Shown here piece by piece: positions 1 through 9,268 of a stretch of 64,000 bases of DNA; position 1 is the stretch's first letter; each line of letters opens with the position of its first letter. The notes under the pieces were generated by a model. That model saw nothing but the letters and a program-made list of their open reading frames with translations. It was not told the origin of the DNA and ran no database searches. Source of the DNA: Streptococcus parasanguinis ATCC 15912 (GTDB lineage Bacteria > Bacillota > Bacilli > Lactobacillales > Streptococcaceae). Where the stretch lies: the NCBI RefSeq assembly GCF_000164675.2, contig NC_015678.1:620001-684000 (forward strand). The letters are read 5' to 3'. Both the position numbers and the translations under genes were made by a program.

Positions 1-1174
1 GTGCTTCTCCATCTGTCAAATTGACCTTGTAGATTACAGACGGTGCTGTCATGATCAAGTCAATGTTGAACTCGCGCTCCAAGCGCTCTTGGATAACGTC
101 CATATGAAGAAGTCCCAAGAAACCACAACGGAAACCAAATCCAAGAGCTTGAGAAGTTTCTGGTTCAAATTGAAGACTGGCATCATTCAATTGCAATTTT
201 TCCAAGGCTTCACGAAGGTCATTGTATTTATTGGATTCAATCGGATAAAGACCTGCAAAGACCATCGGATTCATCTGCTTGTATCCATGTAGCGGCTCGC
301 TTGCTGGATTGGTCGCTAGGGTCACCGTATCCCCGACACGGGTATCCGCAACGGTCTTGATAGAGGCCGCAATATAGCCAACGTCTCCCGTCGCAAGGAA
401 ATCACGTCCAACTGCTTTAGGAGTAAAAATCCCAACTTCAGTGACATCAAAGGTCTTGCTATTGCTCATGAGCTGGATCTTATCGCCCGGTTTAACCATT
501 CCATTGACCACTCGGACCTGAAGGATTACTCCACGATAGGCATCATATACAGAGTCAAAGATCAAGGCTTGAAGAGGAGCTTCAACATCCCCAGTCGGTG
601 CTGGAACTTTCTCAACAATCTGCTCCAAAATCTCTTCAATCCCGATACCAGCCTTGGCAGAAGCTAAGACTGCCTCACTAGCATCTAGACCGATGACATC
701 TTCTACTTCTGTGCGCACGCGTTCTGGATCTGCAGCTGGTAAGTCGATTTTATTGATTACTGGCAGGATTTCCAAATCATTGTCCAAAGCAAGGTAGACA
801 TTGGCTAGTGTCTGAGCTTCAATCCCTTGAGCAGCATCTACTACGAGAATGGCACCCTCACAGGCGGCAAGCGACCGCGAAACCTCATAGGTAAAGTCCA
901 CGTGTCCTGGTGTGTCAATCAAGTGGAAGATATAGGTTTCCCCATCTTTAGCCGTGTAGTTCAATTCGATGGCATTGAGCTTGATGGTAATCCCACGTTC
1001 CCGCTCCAGGTCCATACTATCTAAAAGTTGGGCTTGCATCTCCCGACTAGACACGGTTTCGGTTTTTTCTAAAATTCGATCGGCCAAGGTTGACTTTCCA
1101 TGATCAATATGGGCGATGATCGAGAAGTTCCGAATCTTCTCTTGTCGTTTTTTTAATTCTTCAAAATTTGGCAT
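1..1174 (-). CDS. lepA: Elongation factor 4 (LepA), 5' part only
   Basis: Translational GTPase of the EF-G/LepA family that acts on stalled or mistranslocated ribosomes. About 391 N-terminal residues are visible and the reading frame runs off the left edge; family members are about 600 residues. The G domain shows the P-loop AHIDHGKST (residues 21-29), switch II DTPGH and NKID, followed by the domain II barrel. I place the start at the ATG of MPNFEEL because AGGA lies 8 nt upstream; another ATG two codons earlier is too close to that site. Identification is firm, although the missing C-terminal part could not be inspected. Confidence 0.97.
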   Translation of the reverse strand, partial: MPNFEELKKRQEKIRNFSIIAHIDHGKSTLADRILEKTETVSSREMQAQLLDSMDLERERGITIKLNAIELNYTAKDGETYIFHLIDTPGHVDFTYEVSRSLAACEGAILVVDAAQGIEAQTLANVYLALDNDLEILPVINKIDLPAADPERVRTEVEDVIGLDASEAVLASAKAGIGIEEILEQIVEKVPAPTGDVEAPLQALIFDSVYDAYRGVILQVRVVNGMVKPGDKIQLMSNSKTFDVTEVGIFTPKAVGRDFLATGDVGYIAASIKTVADTRVGDTVTLATNPASEPLHGYKQMNPMVFAGLYPIESNKYNDLREALEKLQLNDASLQFEPETSQALGFGFRCGFLGLLHMDVIQERLEREFNIDLIMTAPSVIYKVNLTDGEA

Positions 1175-1216
1175 AATCATCTTCCTAGTAAATTTAATCG
1201 TACTCTTCATTATAAC

Positions 1217-1242
1217 AAAAAAGATAGGGCTTTGCCTATCTT
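1217..1242 (-). terminator. Intrinsic terminator after the acetyltransferase gene
   Basis: AAGATAGG and CCTATCTT form a perfect 8-bp stem with a 6-nt loop, followed on the reverse strand by a T run. It overlaps the stop codon of the upstream acetyltransferase gene and separates it from lepA. Confidence 0.8.
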
Positions 1243-1678
1243 AATTCATTATTTTCAAAAATCGCTTCTGCGTTTTATTTCCATCATATCCAATCCGTTC
1301 ATAAAAGACATGCGCTTCTTTTCGATGAGAGGCAGAATTTAAACGGATAAAAGCATAATGCCTGCTTTTGGCAAGATCTTCTACTCGCTCCATCAATTGG
1401 CGACCGATCCCACGTCCTTGAGCAGATGGAAAAACCGCTAGACCCAAAATATTCAGACCGGCGTCACTATAGAGGCTTTCATAAACTTCTGCCTCCACAT
1501 AACCAAGAATATTTCCTGTTTGGTCCTCTTCATAAACAAAGCAAAAATGATCCGAATCTGGCGAATTAAATTTATCAATCTGAGCTGCCACTTTCTCAAG
1601 GGTCGAATCATAACCCAATGCTTGGTGACATAAATCTCTAATTTCACCTGCATCTTTGACTTGAACAGTACGAATCAT
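1241..1678 (-). CDS. GNAT family N-acetyltransferase
   Basis: A 145-residue single-domain protein with the GNAT fold. The acetyl-CoA pyrophosphate-binding loop is visible as QGRGIGRQLME (residues 87-97), and the C-terminal FYERIGY stretch is typical of the last helix and strand. It presumably transfers an acetyl group from acetyl-CoA to an amine; the substrate cannot be told from sequence. A very strong site GGTGGAGGT precedes the ATG. It is monocistronic, with its own promoter and terminator, reading toward lepA. Confidence 0.85.
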   Translation of the reverse strand: MIRTVQVKDAGEIRDLCHQALGYDSTLEKVAAQIDKFNSPDSDHFCFVYEEDQTGNILGYVEAEVYESLYSDAGLNILGLAVFPSAQGRGIGRQLMERVEDLAKSRHYAFIRLNSASHRKEAHVFYERIGYDGNKTQKRFLKIMN

Positions 1679-1707
1679 ACCTCCACCTCCATGAACTCTT
1701 TGGTTTT

Positions 1708-1736
1708 ATCTTAGACCTTTTTCCTCAAAAAGTAAA
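1708..1736 (-). promoter_or_regulatory. Promoter of the GNAT acetyltransferase gene
   Basis: Reverse strand: -35 TTTACT, a 17-bp spacer and -10 TAAGAT, about 30 bp upstream of the start codon. Confidence 0.5.
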
Positions 1737-1814
1737 GGAATACCAAATAAAATTAAAAAAGAAAATCCGATTTAGATCAAATTCATCTTTTTTCGCATTT
1801 CTCAGGGATTTCTA

Positions 1815-1843
1815 TTTACTTTTTCGATTTAATTCATTATAAT
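1815..1843 (+). promoter_or_regulatory. Promoter of the S24 repressor-HAD-pepT genes
   Basis: -35 TTTACT, 17-bp spacer, perfect -10 TATAAT. It lies about 30 bp upstream of the repressor's TTG start. Confidence 0.7.
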
Positions 1844-1873
1844 AGTAAGGGTAAATACAAGGAGGTGAGTACG

Positions 1874-2629
1874 TTGGCCAGAGGTCGTGGAAAGGCAAGC
1901 CCTCAAGACAAAGAGGCATTACGGATTATATCGGAAAAAATCAGAGAATTACTGAAAGAACAAGGAAAAAAACAGATCGAATTATCTCGTATTACTGGAA
2001 TCCCTGCAAGTACGCTGACTGGATATGTAAAAGGAACTTCTCTTCCCGTTCCTGAAAATTTAGAGAAGATTGCAGCCTTTTTCCAGGTAGCAGTTGCTGA
2101 TATTGACCCTCGATTGCGCAATGATTTTGTGGTCATTGATTCAGAGATTGAACGATTGTATAAACAGCTCGATGAAGGAAATCAAGAAAATCTTCTTTCT
2201 TATGGAAAGAGTCTCTTGACCCATCAGAAAGAAAGACAGAAAATTGAAAAGCAATACCACTCTTATTCTGTCTATGATTCTTTTGCAGCTTACCAACATC
2301 AGAAGCAAGCTGATATCGTCTGGTTTGATCAAAAGATTCCTTACGATTTGGCTTTTTGGATTCATACAGATTCCCTCGAGCCTAAGTACGAAAAAGGGGC
2401 CGTTGTCTTAATCAAGCAAACCTATTATGATCAAGCAGGGGCAATTTATGCCATTGATTTTGACGGGCAAACGTTGATCAAACGTGTCTTTCGTGAGGCC
2501 AACGGTATTCGACTGGTTTCCCTCAATAAGAAATATAGTGATCAGATCATTCCACTAGATGAGGAACCTGGAGTGATTGGAAAAGTGATTGATGGCTTTG
2601 TTCCTCTTGATTTGGAGGAAATCAAATGA
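1874..2629 (+). CDS. XRE-type HTH regulator with S24 (LexA-like) self-cleavage domain
   Basis: A 251-residue two-domain repressor. Residues about 19-75 form an XRE helix-turn-helix (GKKQIELSRITGIPASTLTG). Residues about 145-250 form the LexA/UmuD-type S24 domain, with candidate Ser-Lys dyad Ser167 (TDSLEP) and Lys203 (TLIKRV). This matches HdiR-type regulators of lactococci and streptococci, which are cleaved on DNA damage or heat stress; the regulon is not visible here. I chose the TTG at 1874 because GGAGG sits 8 nt upstream; the in-frame GTG at 1865 overlaps that ribosome site. Its stop overlaps the next start (ATGA), so it is translationally coupled to the HAD gene. Confidence 0.85.
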   Translation: MARGRGKASPQDKEALRIISEKIRELLKEQGKKQIELSRITGIPASTLTGYVKGTSLPVPENLEKIAAFFQVAVADIDPRLRNDFVVIDSEIERLYKQLDEGNQENLLSYGKSLLTHQKERQKIEKQYHSYSVYDSFAAYQHQKQADIVWFDQKIPYDLAFWIHTDSLEPKYEKGAVVLIKQTYYDQAGAIYAIDFDGQTLIKRVFREANGIRLVSLNKKYSDQIIPLDEEPGVIGKVIDGFVPLDLEEIK

Positions 2630-3447
2630 TTCAATTAATCGCGATTGACTTGGACGGAACTCTCTTGCATGAGGATAAGACTCTCTCTAAAGGCAATATT
2701 GAAGCTCTTCACCGAGCCCATGAAGCCGGCTATGACATTGTGATCTGTACGGGGCGCCCCTTAGCGGGTGTACGGCCCATTTTTGAAGAGATTGGACTTC
2801 CTGATGGCAACTACTATATGATTATCAATAACGGGTGTACAACCTTGTCTACTCAGAATTGGGAAATCATTGGCAAGGAAGAGTTGAGCCTCGAGGATAT
2901 GCACCGGTTGCAAGTTTTAACGGAAGATACAGACGTCCAGCTAACCTTATTTGATATGGATCACTACCTAGTGGTCGCACCTGAAGCTAGTGAACTTGTC
3001 ACGATGGATGCGGGTATTGTTAACTATAAACCAACACCTATTTCATTAGAAGATCTACCAAATTACCTCCCTATTTTTCAAGCCATGTACGTAGGAGATC
3101 CTTCTGCTATTGATGCCTTCCAAGCTCAGCACGAGGCTGCATTAGAGGCCGATTTTAACACTGTACGTTCGCAGGATATCTTGTTTGAAATTCTGCCAAA
3201 AGGTGCCAGCAAGGCTTCTGCTCTTCAAGCATTAAGCCAAACATTAGGCTACAGCAGAGAGCAGGTTATGGCTCTTGGAGATGCCAATAATGACCTTGAA
3301 ATGCTACGTTTTGCTGGTTACAGCGTCGCTATGGGAAATGGCAATGCTGCTGTCAAGGAAATAGCAAACTTCATCACCCTGACCAATGATGAGGATGGCG
3401 TGGCACATGCTATTCACAAATTAATTGAAACTGAAAAAGGAGAATGA
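2626..3447 (+). CDS. Cof-type HAD-IIB phosphatase
   Basis: A 273-residue haloacid dehalogenase superfamily hydrolase of the Cof/YidA group, which dephosphorylates sugar phosphates and similar small metabolites. Motif I is DLDGTLL (nucleophile Asp8, acid/base Asp10), motif II begins at CTGRP, and motif IV is [10 protein letters not shown]. The large cap domain lies between motifs II and III, as in subclass IIB. It overlaps the preceding repressor gene by 4 nt and is followed almost directly by pepT, so the three are probably co-transcribed. The natural substrate is unknown. Confidence 0.88.
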   Translation: MIQLIAIDLDGTLLHEDKTLSKGNIEALHRAHEAGYDIVICTGRPLAGVRPIFEEIGLPDGNYYMIINNGCTTLSTQNWEIIGKEELSLEDMHRLQVLTEDTDVQLTLFDMDHYLVVAPEASELVTMDAGIVNYKPTPISLEDLPNYLPIFQAMYVGDPSAIDAFQAQHEAALEADFNTVRSQDILFEILPKGASKASALQALSQTLGYSREQVMALGDANNDLEMLRFAGYSVAMGNGNAAVKEIANFITLTNDEDGVAHAIHKLIETEKGE

Positions 3448-3449
3448 TC

Positions 3450-4670
3450 ATGAAATACGCAAATTTGTTGGACCGTTTTATTACCTATGTAAAGGTCAAC
3501 ACACGTTCAGACGAAAACTCTACAACCACTCCAAGTACCCAATCACAGGTTGATTTTGCAACAAACGTCTTGATCCCTGAGATGAAACGTGTGGGGCTTC
3601 AAAACGTCTACTATTTACCAAACGGCTATGCCATTGGAACACTTCCAGCCAATGATCCAAGCTTTACACGCAAGATTGGATTTATCTCTCACATGGATAC
3701 CGCTGACTTCAATGCCGAAAATGTCAATCCACAAATCGTTGAGAATTATGATGGGGGTGTCATTGCCCTTGGTGAGTCTGGTTTCACACTCGATCCAGCC
3801 GATTTTGCTCATTTGAACAACTACAAGGGACAAACCTTGATCACAACTGACGGTACTACTCTTCTGGGTGCAGACGATAAGTCAGGTATCGCTGAAATCA
3901 TGACAGCTATTGAATACCTGACAGCTCATCCTGAAATCAAACATGGAGAAATCCGTGTCGGCTTTGGTCCAGATGAAGAAATCGGAGTCGGGGCAGATCA
4001 ATTTGATGCAGAGGATTTTGACGTAGACTTTGCCTATACTGTCGATGGTGGTCCTCTTGGAGAGCTTCAATACGAAACCTTCTCAGCAGCTGGAGCTGAA
4101 ATTACCTTCAAAGGACGCAATGTCCACCCAGGTACAGCCAAAGGTCAAATGATCAACGCTCTTCAATTGGCCATTGATTTCCATAACAAACTCCCTGAAG
4201 GAGCACGTCCAGAATTAACCGAAGGCTATGAAGGCTTCTACCACTTGATGAACATCGATGGAACTGTCGAGGAAGCAAGTGCCAGCTACATCATTCGGGA
4301 CTTTGAAACTGAAAGTTTTGAAAAACGCAAAGACCTCATGAAATCTATTGCCGATCAGATGAATGCGGAGCTCGGTAGCGAACGCATTCTCCTCACCCTC
4401 AAAGACCAGTACTATAACATGAAGCAAGTGATTGAAAAAGATATGACACCGATTACCCTTGCTAAGGAAGTCATGGAAGATCTTGGAATCACTCCAATCA
4501 TTGAACCGATCCGCGGTGGTACAGATGGATCTAAAATTTCCTTTATGGGGATTCCAACACCAAATATCTTTGCCGGTGGAGAAAATATGCATGGTCGCTT
4601 TGAATACGTTAGCCTCCAAACCATGGAACGCGCAGTTGATACCATTATCGGTATTGTGACCAAAAAATAA
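3450..4670 (+). CDS. pepT: Peptidase T (tripeptide aminopeptidase)
   Basis: Cytoplasmic M20B zinc aminopeptidase that removes the N-terminal residue from tripeptides. At 406-407 residues it has the family's usual length. Metal-site motifs are SHMDTAD (His81), GADDKSG (Asp142) and GPDEEIG (Glu176, Glu177). The start used is the second ATG (MKYANLL), with GGAG 7 nt upstream; an earlier in-frame ATG at 3444 overlaps the HAD stop region. It is the last gene of a forward operon and ends in a terminator shared with the convergent carB-like gene. Confidence 0.95.
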   Translation: MKYANLLDRFITYVKVNTRSDENSTTTPSTQSQVDFATNVLIPEMKRVGLQNVYYLPNGYAIGTLPANDPSFTRKIGFISHMDTADFNAENVNPQIVENYDGGVIALGESGFTLDPADFAHLNNYKGQTLITTDGTTLLGADDKSGIAEIMTAIEYLTAHPEIKHGEIRVGFGPDEEIGVGADQFDAEDFDVDFAYTVDGGPLGELQYETFSAAGAEITFKGRNVHPGTAKGQMINALQLAIDFHNKLPEGARPELTEGYEGFYHLMNIDGTVEEASASYIIRDFETESFEKRKDLMKSIADQMNAELGSERILLTLKDQYYNMKQVIEKDMTPITLAKEVMEDLGITPIIEPIRGGTDGSKISFMGIPTPNIFAGGENMHGRFEYVSLQTMERAVDTIIGIVTKK

Positions 4671-4678
4671 GAAACAAA

Positions 4679-4709
4679 AAAGGATTCGGATTGATTGTCC
4701 GAATCCTTT
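4679..4709. terminator. Bidirectional terminator between pepT and the carB-like gene
   Basis: AAAGGATTCGGA and TCCGAATCCTTT form a perfect 12-bp stem with a 7-nt loop, with an A run before and T residues after. It serves both convergent genes and overlaps the stop codon of the carB-like gene by two bases. Confidence 0.88.
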
Positions 4710-6447
4710 ATTGTAGATTAGAAAGCTTGACAATATCTTTGACCTGATCAATGGTCTGAATCAGGTGAAGGCTTGTCTCATTGATAGGAAGATAATAGAC
4801 TTTATCTGCCAAAGATTCTGTAAAAGGACGATTTGTGAGTAAGATCACCTGTTGTCCTTTTTCTTTCAGCTCTTTCGCCTGCTTTCGCACCTTTTGGTAA
4901 AAACGCTCATCGCGGATTTCTAGATCATCCACCAAGACACAAGCAGCCTCCAAAGCCAATGATTCATTGGTTCCGTTTTGGGTCAGATAATAGGATGCGC
5001 CTGCTTTGACCTCATATAAGCCAGCTGATGGCTCAACCGGAAGAAAGGCTGGGCTTGTTGCAACTTCTGCTGCTTTTTCCATTGCTACAAGATTGGCTAG
5101 GACCTGCAAATAGACAGGTGCTAATTTACTCAAATCCAAGAGTTCCTCAAACTCAAAACCACGTTTCAAAGCTTCTAAGATATAGAAGAGCCGGTGGGGC
5201 ATATGACGAGCAATTTTCTGGATTAATTCATCATCGCTCATTTCCTCAGGAAGGATGGTCAACAAGTTTTTATCTTTAATGGTTTCTAGGGCGTGTTGGT
5301 AAGCTTCATCGATTCTCTTTCCAAATCCATAAACTGCCCCATAAGAGTGAATTTGGGTATTGAGACGGGCATTTTTAGCAGCATCCGAAAAAATCGGAAT
5401 CTTAAAGAAGATATAGTCCAAACTTGGTTCATAGACAGCCTTTAGATCCTTTAATAAAGGGTGAGGCAAATGCTCGAGAGATCGCCCTAATTGTAGCTGA
5501 ACTCCTTGCTCAAACAAGGAATAGCCCAAGCCCATAGAGGCCATCGAGATACTATCTGATGCAAATGGATTAACCTCTAAGATATAAAAAGCATAGCTCG
5601 TCGGATCCAATGCAAACTTGATGGAAATAGCTCCTGTCAGTTTCAAATAGCGACTAATGTGGATTGCTGCTTCTCGAAGATTTTGGAACTCCCGGTCAGT
5701 CAGGGTGACTGCTGGCATAAATTGGTAAGAGTCACTAGAGTGGATCCCAACAGGATCAATGCTTTCAATAGAGGCAGCCAGGTAGTGATTGTCTTCACGA
5801 TCCCGAATGACTACAAAATCCAGTTCCTTAAAGCCATAAGTAGAAAATTCTAGCAAACACTGCTGACTTGGAGAGACCGAAAGTCCCATTTCTACAGCTT
5901 CGCATAAATCATCCAGGTTATGAGCAATCTTTCGCCCTTGCCCTTGCTTACTCGCTACTGGCCAGATCATAATGGGAAATTGAATGCCTTCCGAAAACTC
6001 GATAGCTTCTCGAACAGAACCGACCAGCGCTGAAGCGGGTACCTGATAGCCCAGCTCTTGAAAGAGGCGTCGTTGGTCCGCCTGCTGATAAAAGGTCCGG
6101 TAGCGTTGAAGACTCGGACCGACAATCATGATCGATGCTTCTTTGAAAAATCCAGTTTCTTCCAATCGGAACAAGAGATTTAAAATCTGTTTATCCGCAA
6201 AAGCTAGGAGCAAGCGGGATCCTGTATAAGAAAGAAGAGTCGTTCTAAGAGCATCCAGCTTGAGCTTACTAACTACAACCATATCTGTAGCTTCTTGGGT
6301 AATAGCATTTCCTTCGCCCAAGTAAAGGACAAGAGCATTTCCATTCTTGGCATTGAGTTTTTGTGCTTCGTTTACCGCAGCCAAAAGGCTAATATCCTGA
6401 TAAGAATCTCCACACAGGAGAAGCAATTTCTGGTTTTGTTTCATCAT
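4708..6447 (-). CDS. Degenerate, truncated carbamoyl-phosphate synthase large-subunit homologue
   Basis: A 579-residue homologue of CarB, which is normally about 1060 residues. Residues 1-460 align with the carboxyphosphate half: conserved landmarks are DPVGIHSSDS (231-240), ALDP (279-282), SLDYIFFKIP (342-351) and a shortened oligomerization domain. Residues about 470-579 resemble only the linker and pre-ATP-grasp fold of the second half; the second ATP-grasp and allosteric domains are absent. Compared with E. coli CarB, active-site Arg129, Glu215, Gln285, Arg303 and Arg306 correspond to Trp162, Val212, Lys277, Phe295 and Asp298; only Glu291 and Asn293 of the EVNP motif remain. The glycine-rich nucleotide loop is gone. 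The frame is uninterrupted and overlaps carA. Catalysis of either phosphorylation looks impossible; a structural or regulatory role is inference. Confidence 0.88.
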   Translation of the reverse strand: MMKQNQKLLLLCGDSYQDISLLAAVNEAQKLNAKNGNALVLYLGEGNAITQEATDMVVVSKLKLDALRTTLLSYTGSRLLLAFADKQILNLLFRLEETGFFKEASIMIVGPSLQRYRTFYQQADQRRLFQELGYQVPASALVGSVREAIEFSEGIQFPIMIWPVASKQGQGRKIAHNLDDLCEAVEMGLSVSPSQQCLLEFSTYGFKELDFVVIRDREDNHYLAASIESIDPVGIHSSDSYQFMPAVTLTDREFQNLREAAIHISRYLKLTGAISIKFALDPTSYAFYILEVNPFASDSISMASMGLGYSLFEQGVQLQLGRSLEHLPHPLLKDLKAVYEPSLDYIFFKIPIFSDAAKNARLNTQIHSYGAVYGFGKRIDEAYQHALETIKDKNLLTILPEEMSDDELIQKIARHMPHRLFYILEALKRGFEFEELLDLSKLAPVYLQVLANLVAMEKAAEVATSPAFLPVEPSAGLYEVKAGASYYLTQNGTNESLALEAACVLVDDLEIRDERFYQKVRKQAKELKEKGQQVILLTNRPFTESLADKVYYLPINETSLHLIQTIDQVKDIVKLSNLQ

Positions 6448-7535
6448 TCCTTCTCCCTTCTACTTTCGTGAATTTTGGCATCAATCAACTCTAAAAATTC
6501 ATCGTAAAAATAGAGATTTTCCCTTGGCCCTGGACTAGCATCCACTTGGAATTGAACCCCTAAAATCGGTTGGTAACGATGGCGAAAAGCTTCAATACTA
6601 TGGTCATTGACGTTTTCATGCGTGACCAATAAATCATGGGGTAGCCTATCTCTCGCAATACTATACAAGTGATTTTGACTCGTTATCTCAATTTTTCCTG
6701 TCGCAATTTCACGCACAGGAATATTTAAGCCGAAATGCCCGACTTCCATGGGAGCTAGCTTAGCCCCGTAAGCTTGAGCCAGCAGTTGAGCTCCCAAGCC
6801 CATGCCCCAGATCGGAATTTGACCATTGATTTTTTGGATCAAGCGACAGAGTTTTTTCACCTGATGGGGATCTCCAGGCCCACTGGATAAAATAACGCCA
6901 TCGGGCTGCTGTTCCATCAGTTCATCATAAGAGATATCATGGGGATAGACCGTGACATTACAGTCCCTTTGACTCAGCTGGCGCAAGACAGAGTGCTTGA
7001 CCCCTAGATCAATCAAGGCAATACTCTTACCAAACCCTGGTACAGCATAGGCTGTTTTTGTCGAGACTTGACGCACTTGGTCTTTGGGAAGGACTGTCGC
7101 TCGTAACTGATCCAGGATATGGTCGATCGAATCCCCCTTGTTAATGACAGTCGCCTTCATCCGTCCAAACTTGCGGACAATTTTTGCCACCTGTCTCGTA
7201 TCAATCCCTACAATACCAGGGATTTTTTTTCGCTTCAAGAATTCATCCAAGGTCATCTGCTGCCGCCAATTGCTCGGCATCTCCACTAGATGCTGAACCA
7301 CTACTGCCAAACAAGTGGGTGTAATGGATTCAGAATCATCCCGATTGATCCCTGCTGCACCAATAACCGGGAAGGTAAAGGAGAGAATCTGGCCACTAAA
7401 AGCCTGATCCGTGATCAATTCTTGAAAACCTGTCATGGCTGTGGTAAAGACCAACTCACCAGTCACATATAGGTCTGCACCAAAGGCTTCTCCTTCAAAT
7501 ACAGTCCCATCCTCTAGGACCAATAATCGTTTCAT
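6444..7535 (-). CDS. Catalytically degenerate carbamoyl-phosphate synthase small-subunit homologue
   Basis: A 363-residue homologue of CarA, the glutaminase subunit of carbamoyl-phosphate synthetase, at full family length. The N-terminal domain is well kept (MTGFQE, GIVGIDTRQV, NWRQQMTLDEF). The class I amidotransferase triad is lost: the nucleophile motif G-I-C-x-G-H-Q reads GMGLGAQ (Cys to Gly246, His to Ala249), and the catalytic His of F-H-P reads FQVD (Gln330). The glutamine-binding GHRGxNH stretch reads GHFGLNI. Glutamine hydrolysis should be impossible. The frame is open throughout, is preceded by GGGAGGGG, and its stop overlaps the carB-like start. It follows pyrB in the position of an ordinary carA. 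Confidence 0.92.
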   Translation of the reverse strand: MKRLLVLEDGTVFEGEAFGADLYVTGELVFTTAMTGFQELITDQAFSGQILSFTFPVIGAAGINRDDSESITPTCLAVVVQHLVEMPSNWRQQMTLDEFLKRKKIPGIVGIDTRQVAKIVRKFGRMKATVINKGDSIDHILDQLRATVLPKDQVRQVSTKTAYAVPGFGKSIALIDLGVKHSVLRQLSQRDCNVTVYPHDISYDELMEQQPDGVILSSGPGDPHQVKKLCRLIQKINGQIPIWGMGLGAQLLAQAYGAKLAPMEVGHFGLNIPVREIATGKIEITSQNHLYSIARDRLPHDLLVTHENVNDHSIEAFRHRYQPILGVQFQVDASPGPRENLYFYDEFLELIDAKIHESRREKE

Positions 7536-7565
7536 CGAACCCCTCCCTTCTTTTATTCTAATCCA

Positions 7566-7574
7566 ATTTTATCA
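7566..7574 (-). promoter_or_regulatory. Candidate extended -10 promoter in front of the carA-like gene
   Basis: Reverse strand TGATAAAAT (extended -10) about 30 bp upstream of the carA-like ATG; no good -35 is seen at 17 bp. Just upstream, AAAGGAAAG pairs with CTTTCCTTT followed by Ts, a possible weak terminator after pyrB. Together they suggest that the carA/carB-like pair may be expressed separately from pyrRB. Confidence 0.4.
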
Positions 7575-7659
7575 TAGTTCCTCAAAAAAAGGAAAGTCAG
7601 ATTCCATGTAGTTCTCTACTCTGTCCTCTTTCTTTCCTTTCAATGAATTGTCAGTTATC

Positions 7660-8583
7660 TTATTTTGCTCCGCGACCTTTAAGGACGGCTTCAATGATGG
7701 CCATACGGACAAAGACACCATTTGTCATTTGTTCTACGATGCGTGATTTAGGAGCTTCTACCAAGTGGTCCGCAATTTCAACGTCACGGTTGACTGGTGC
7801 TGGGTGCATCAAGATCGCAGTATCTTTCATACGGTCATAACGTTCTTGTGTCAAACCATGAAGACGGTGGTAGTTTTCTTTAGAGAAGAGTGATTCGTAA
7901 TCATGACGTTCGTGTTGCACACGCAAGAACATCATCACATCCACTTCTTCAATAACTTCATCGATAGTGACGAAGGTTCCATAGTCTTCAAATTCCGCAC
8001 TTCTCCATTCGTCTGGACCTGCAAAGTAGAGGGTTGCTCCCAAACGTTTCAAGATTTGCATATTTGATTTTGCCACACGTGAGTGATCCAAGTCCCCAGC
8101 GATACAAACTTTCAAGCCATCAAAGTGACCGAATTCTTGGTAAATAGTCATCAAATCAAGCAGGCTTTGGCTTGGGTGTTGACCTGAACCGTCCCCACCA
8201 TTGACGATAGAGGCTGTGATCGTTGGGCTTTCAACCAATTCTTTGTAGTAGTCCACTTCAGGGTGACGGATGACGCAGACATCTACTCCAAGAGCTGACA
8301 TGGTCAAGATGGTATCGTAAAGAGTTTCCCCTTTGTTCACAGAGCTTGTCTTCACATCAAAGTCAAGGAGATCACATCCCAATTTCAACTCTGCCACTTC
8401 AAAGGCTTTGTGGGTACGAGTTGAAGGTTCAAAGAAAAGGTTTGAGATGATGTGTTGGTCTTCGTAGGCTGCTTTAGCTCCGTTTTTGAACTCAATCCCA
8501 CGTTTGATCAATGCCATTACTTCTTCATTGGTAAGAGTTTCCATTGAGACAAGGTTTTTAAGAGCGATTTGATTTTCAGACAT
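7660..8583 (-). CDS. pyrB: Aspartate carbamoyltransferase catalytic subunit
   Basis: Condenses carbamoyl phosphate and L-aspartate into N-carbamoyl-aspartate, the committed step of pyrimidine synthesis. The 307-residue protein is full length and its active-site motifs are intact: carbamoyl-phosphate loop PSTRTH (53-58), lysine loop NKGE (Lys84), GSGQHPSQ and HPAPVNR. The start is the ATG of MSENQ, with AAGGAG 7 nt upstream, rather than the upstream in-frame ATG that would add ten residues. It follows pyrR closely and should be under the same attenuator. The contrast with the degenerate carA/carB homologues downstream is striking. Confidence 0.96.
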   Translation of the reverse strand: MSENQIALKNLVSMETLTNEEVMALIKRGIEFKNGAKAAYEDQHIISNLFFEPSTRTHKAFEVAELKLGCDLLDFDVKTSSVNKGETLYDTILTMSALGVDVCVIRHPEVDYYKELVESPTITASIVNGGDGSGQHPSQSLLDLMTIYQEFGHFDGLKVCIAGDLDHSRVAKSNMQILKRLGATLYFAGPDEWRSAEFEDYGTFVTIDEVIEEVDVMMFLRVQHERHDYESLFSKENYHRLHGLTQERYDRMKDTAILMHPAPVNRDVEIADHLVEAPKSRIVEQMTNGVFVRMAIIEAVLKGRGAK

Positions 8584-8629
8584 GTTGATTCTCCTTTTAT
8601 AATGTGAATGCAAATAGTTTACAATTTGT

Positions 8630-9148
8630 TTAAGCTTCTTTGATGAGGACGCGGTCTTGACCGTCTAGCTCCACCATCTCGACAATGATTTCCTCTGACT
8701 TACTTGTCGGGATATTTTTCCCAACAAAGTCCGGACGAATCGGCAACTCCCGATGCCCACGGTCGACTAGAACCGCAAGACTCACTCGAGCAGGACGACC
8801 GTGACTGACCAGATTGTCAATGGCAGCGCGTATCGTGCGACCTGTATAGAGGACATCATCGATCAAAATGACTTCTCTATGAGCGATATCAACTGGTAAG
8901 ACCGTCGTATCCTCGGTCGCCTTCATGTCATCTCGGAAAGGCTTGGTATCTAGTTCTGCTACAGGGACATCGATTTGTTCCAGCTGAGAGAGGCGTTCTT
9001 GGATCCGGCGAGCGATGTAAACACCACGCGTCTTGATCCCCACCAGCACAATCTGGCTTAAATCTTTGTTTCGTTCAATGATTTCGTAGGTGATCCGGGT
9101 AATGGCCCGTTTCATCGTCAAATCATCAACGACTTCTTTGGTTTTCAT
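8630..9148 (-). CDS. pyrR: PyrR, uracil phosphoribosyltransferase and pyr attenuation regulator
   Basis: A 172-residue type I PRTase-fold protein. The PRPP-binding motif is [17 protein letters not shown]. In Gram-positive bacteria PyrR binds UMP and a conserved stem-loop in the pyr leader RNA, favouring a downstream terminator, and it also has weak uracil phosphoribosyltransferase activity. It is the first gene of the reverse operon pyrR-pyrB-carA-like-carB-like, and its leader carries a matching binding loop and terminator. A ribosome site (AGGAGGACTG) precedes the ATG. Confidence 0.96.
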   Translation of the reverse strand: MKTKEVVDDLTMKRAITRITYEIIERNKDLSQIVLVGIKTRGVYIARRIQERLSQLEQIDVPVAELDTKPFRDDMKATEDTTVLPVDIAHREVILIDDVLYTGRTIRAAIDNLVSHGRPARVSLAVLVDRGHRELPIRPDFVGKNIPTSKSEEIIVEMVELDGQDRVLIKEA

Positions 9149-9168
9149 TCAGTCCTCCTTAGTTGTAA

Positions 9169-9196
9169 AAGAAAAACCTCCTTTTTCAAGGAGGTT
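9169..9196 (-). terminator. pyr leader attenuator terminator
   Basis: Reverse strand AACCTCCTT and AAGGAGGTT form a strong stem closed by a short A-rich loop and followed by TTTTTCTTTT. It lies between the PyrR binding loop and the pyrR ribosome site, as in classical PyrR-controlled attenuators. Confidence 0.88.
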
Positions 9197-9268
9197 CAGC
9201 AAATGAATGGTCTAAGAGGATAGAGTCTCGCCCTATGGTCCTAGCCATTGTTTTTCACAGTCTCCTTG

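Noticed and set aside
4215..4751. Reverse 178-codon frame opposite pepT
   Set aside because: It is antisense to a strongly supported gene, shows no family similarity, and crosses the bidirectional terminator.
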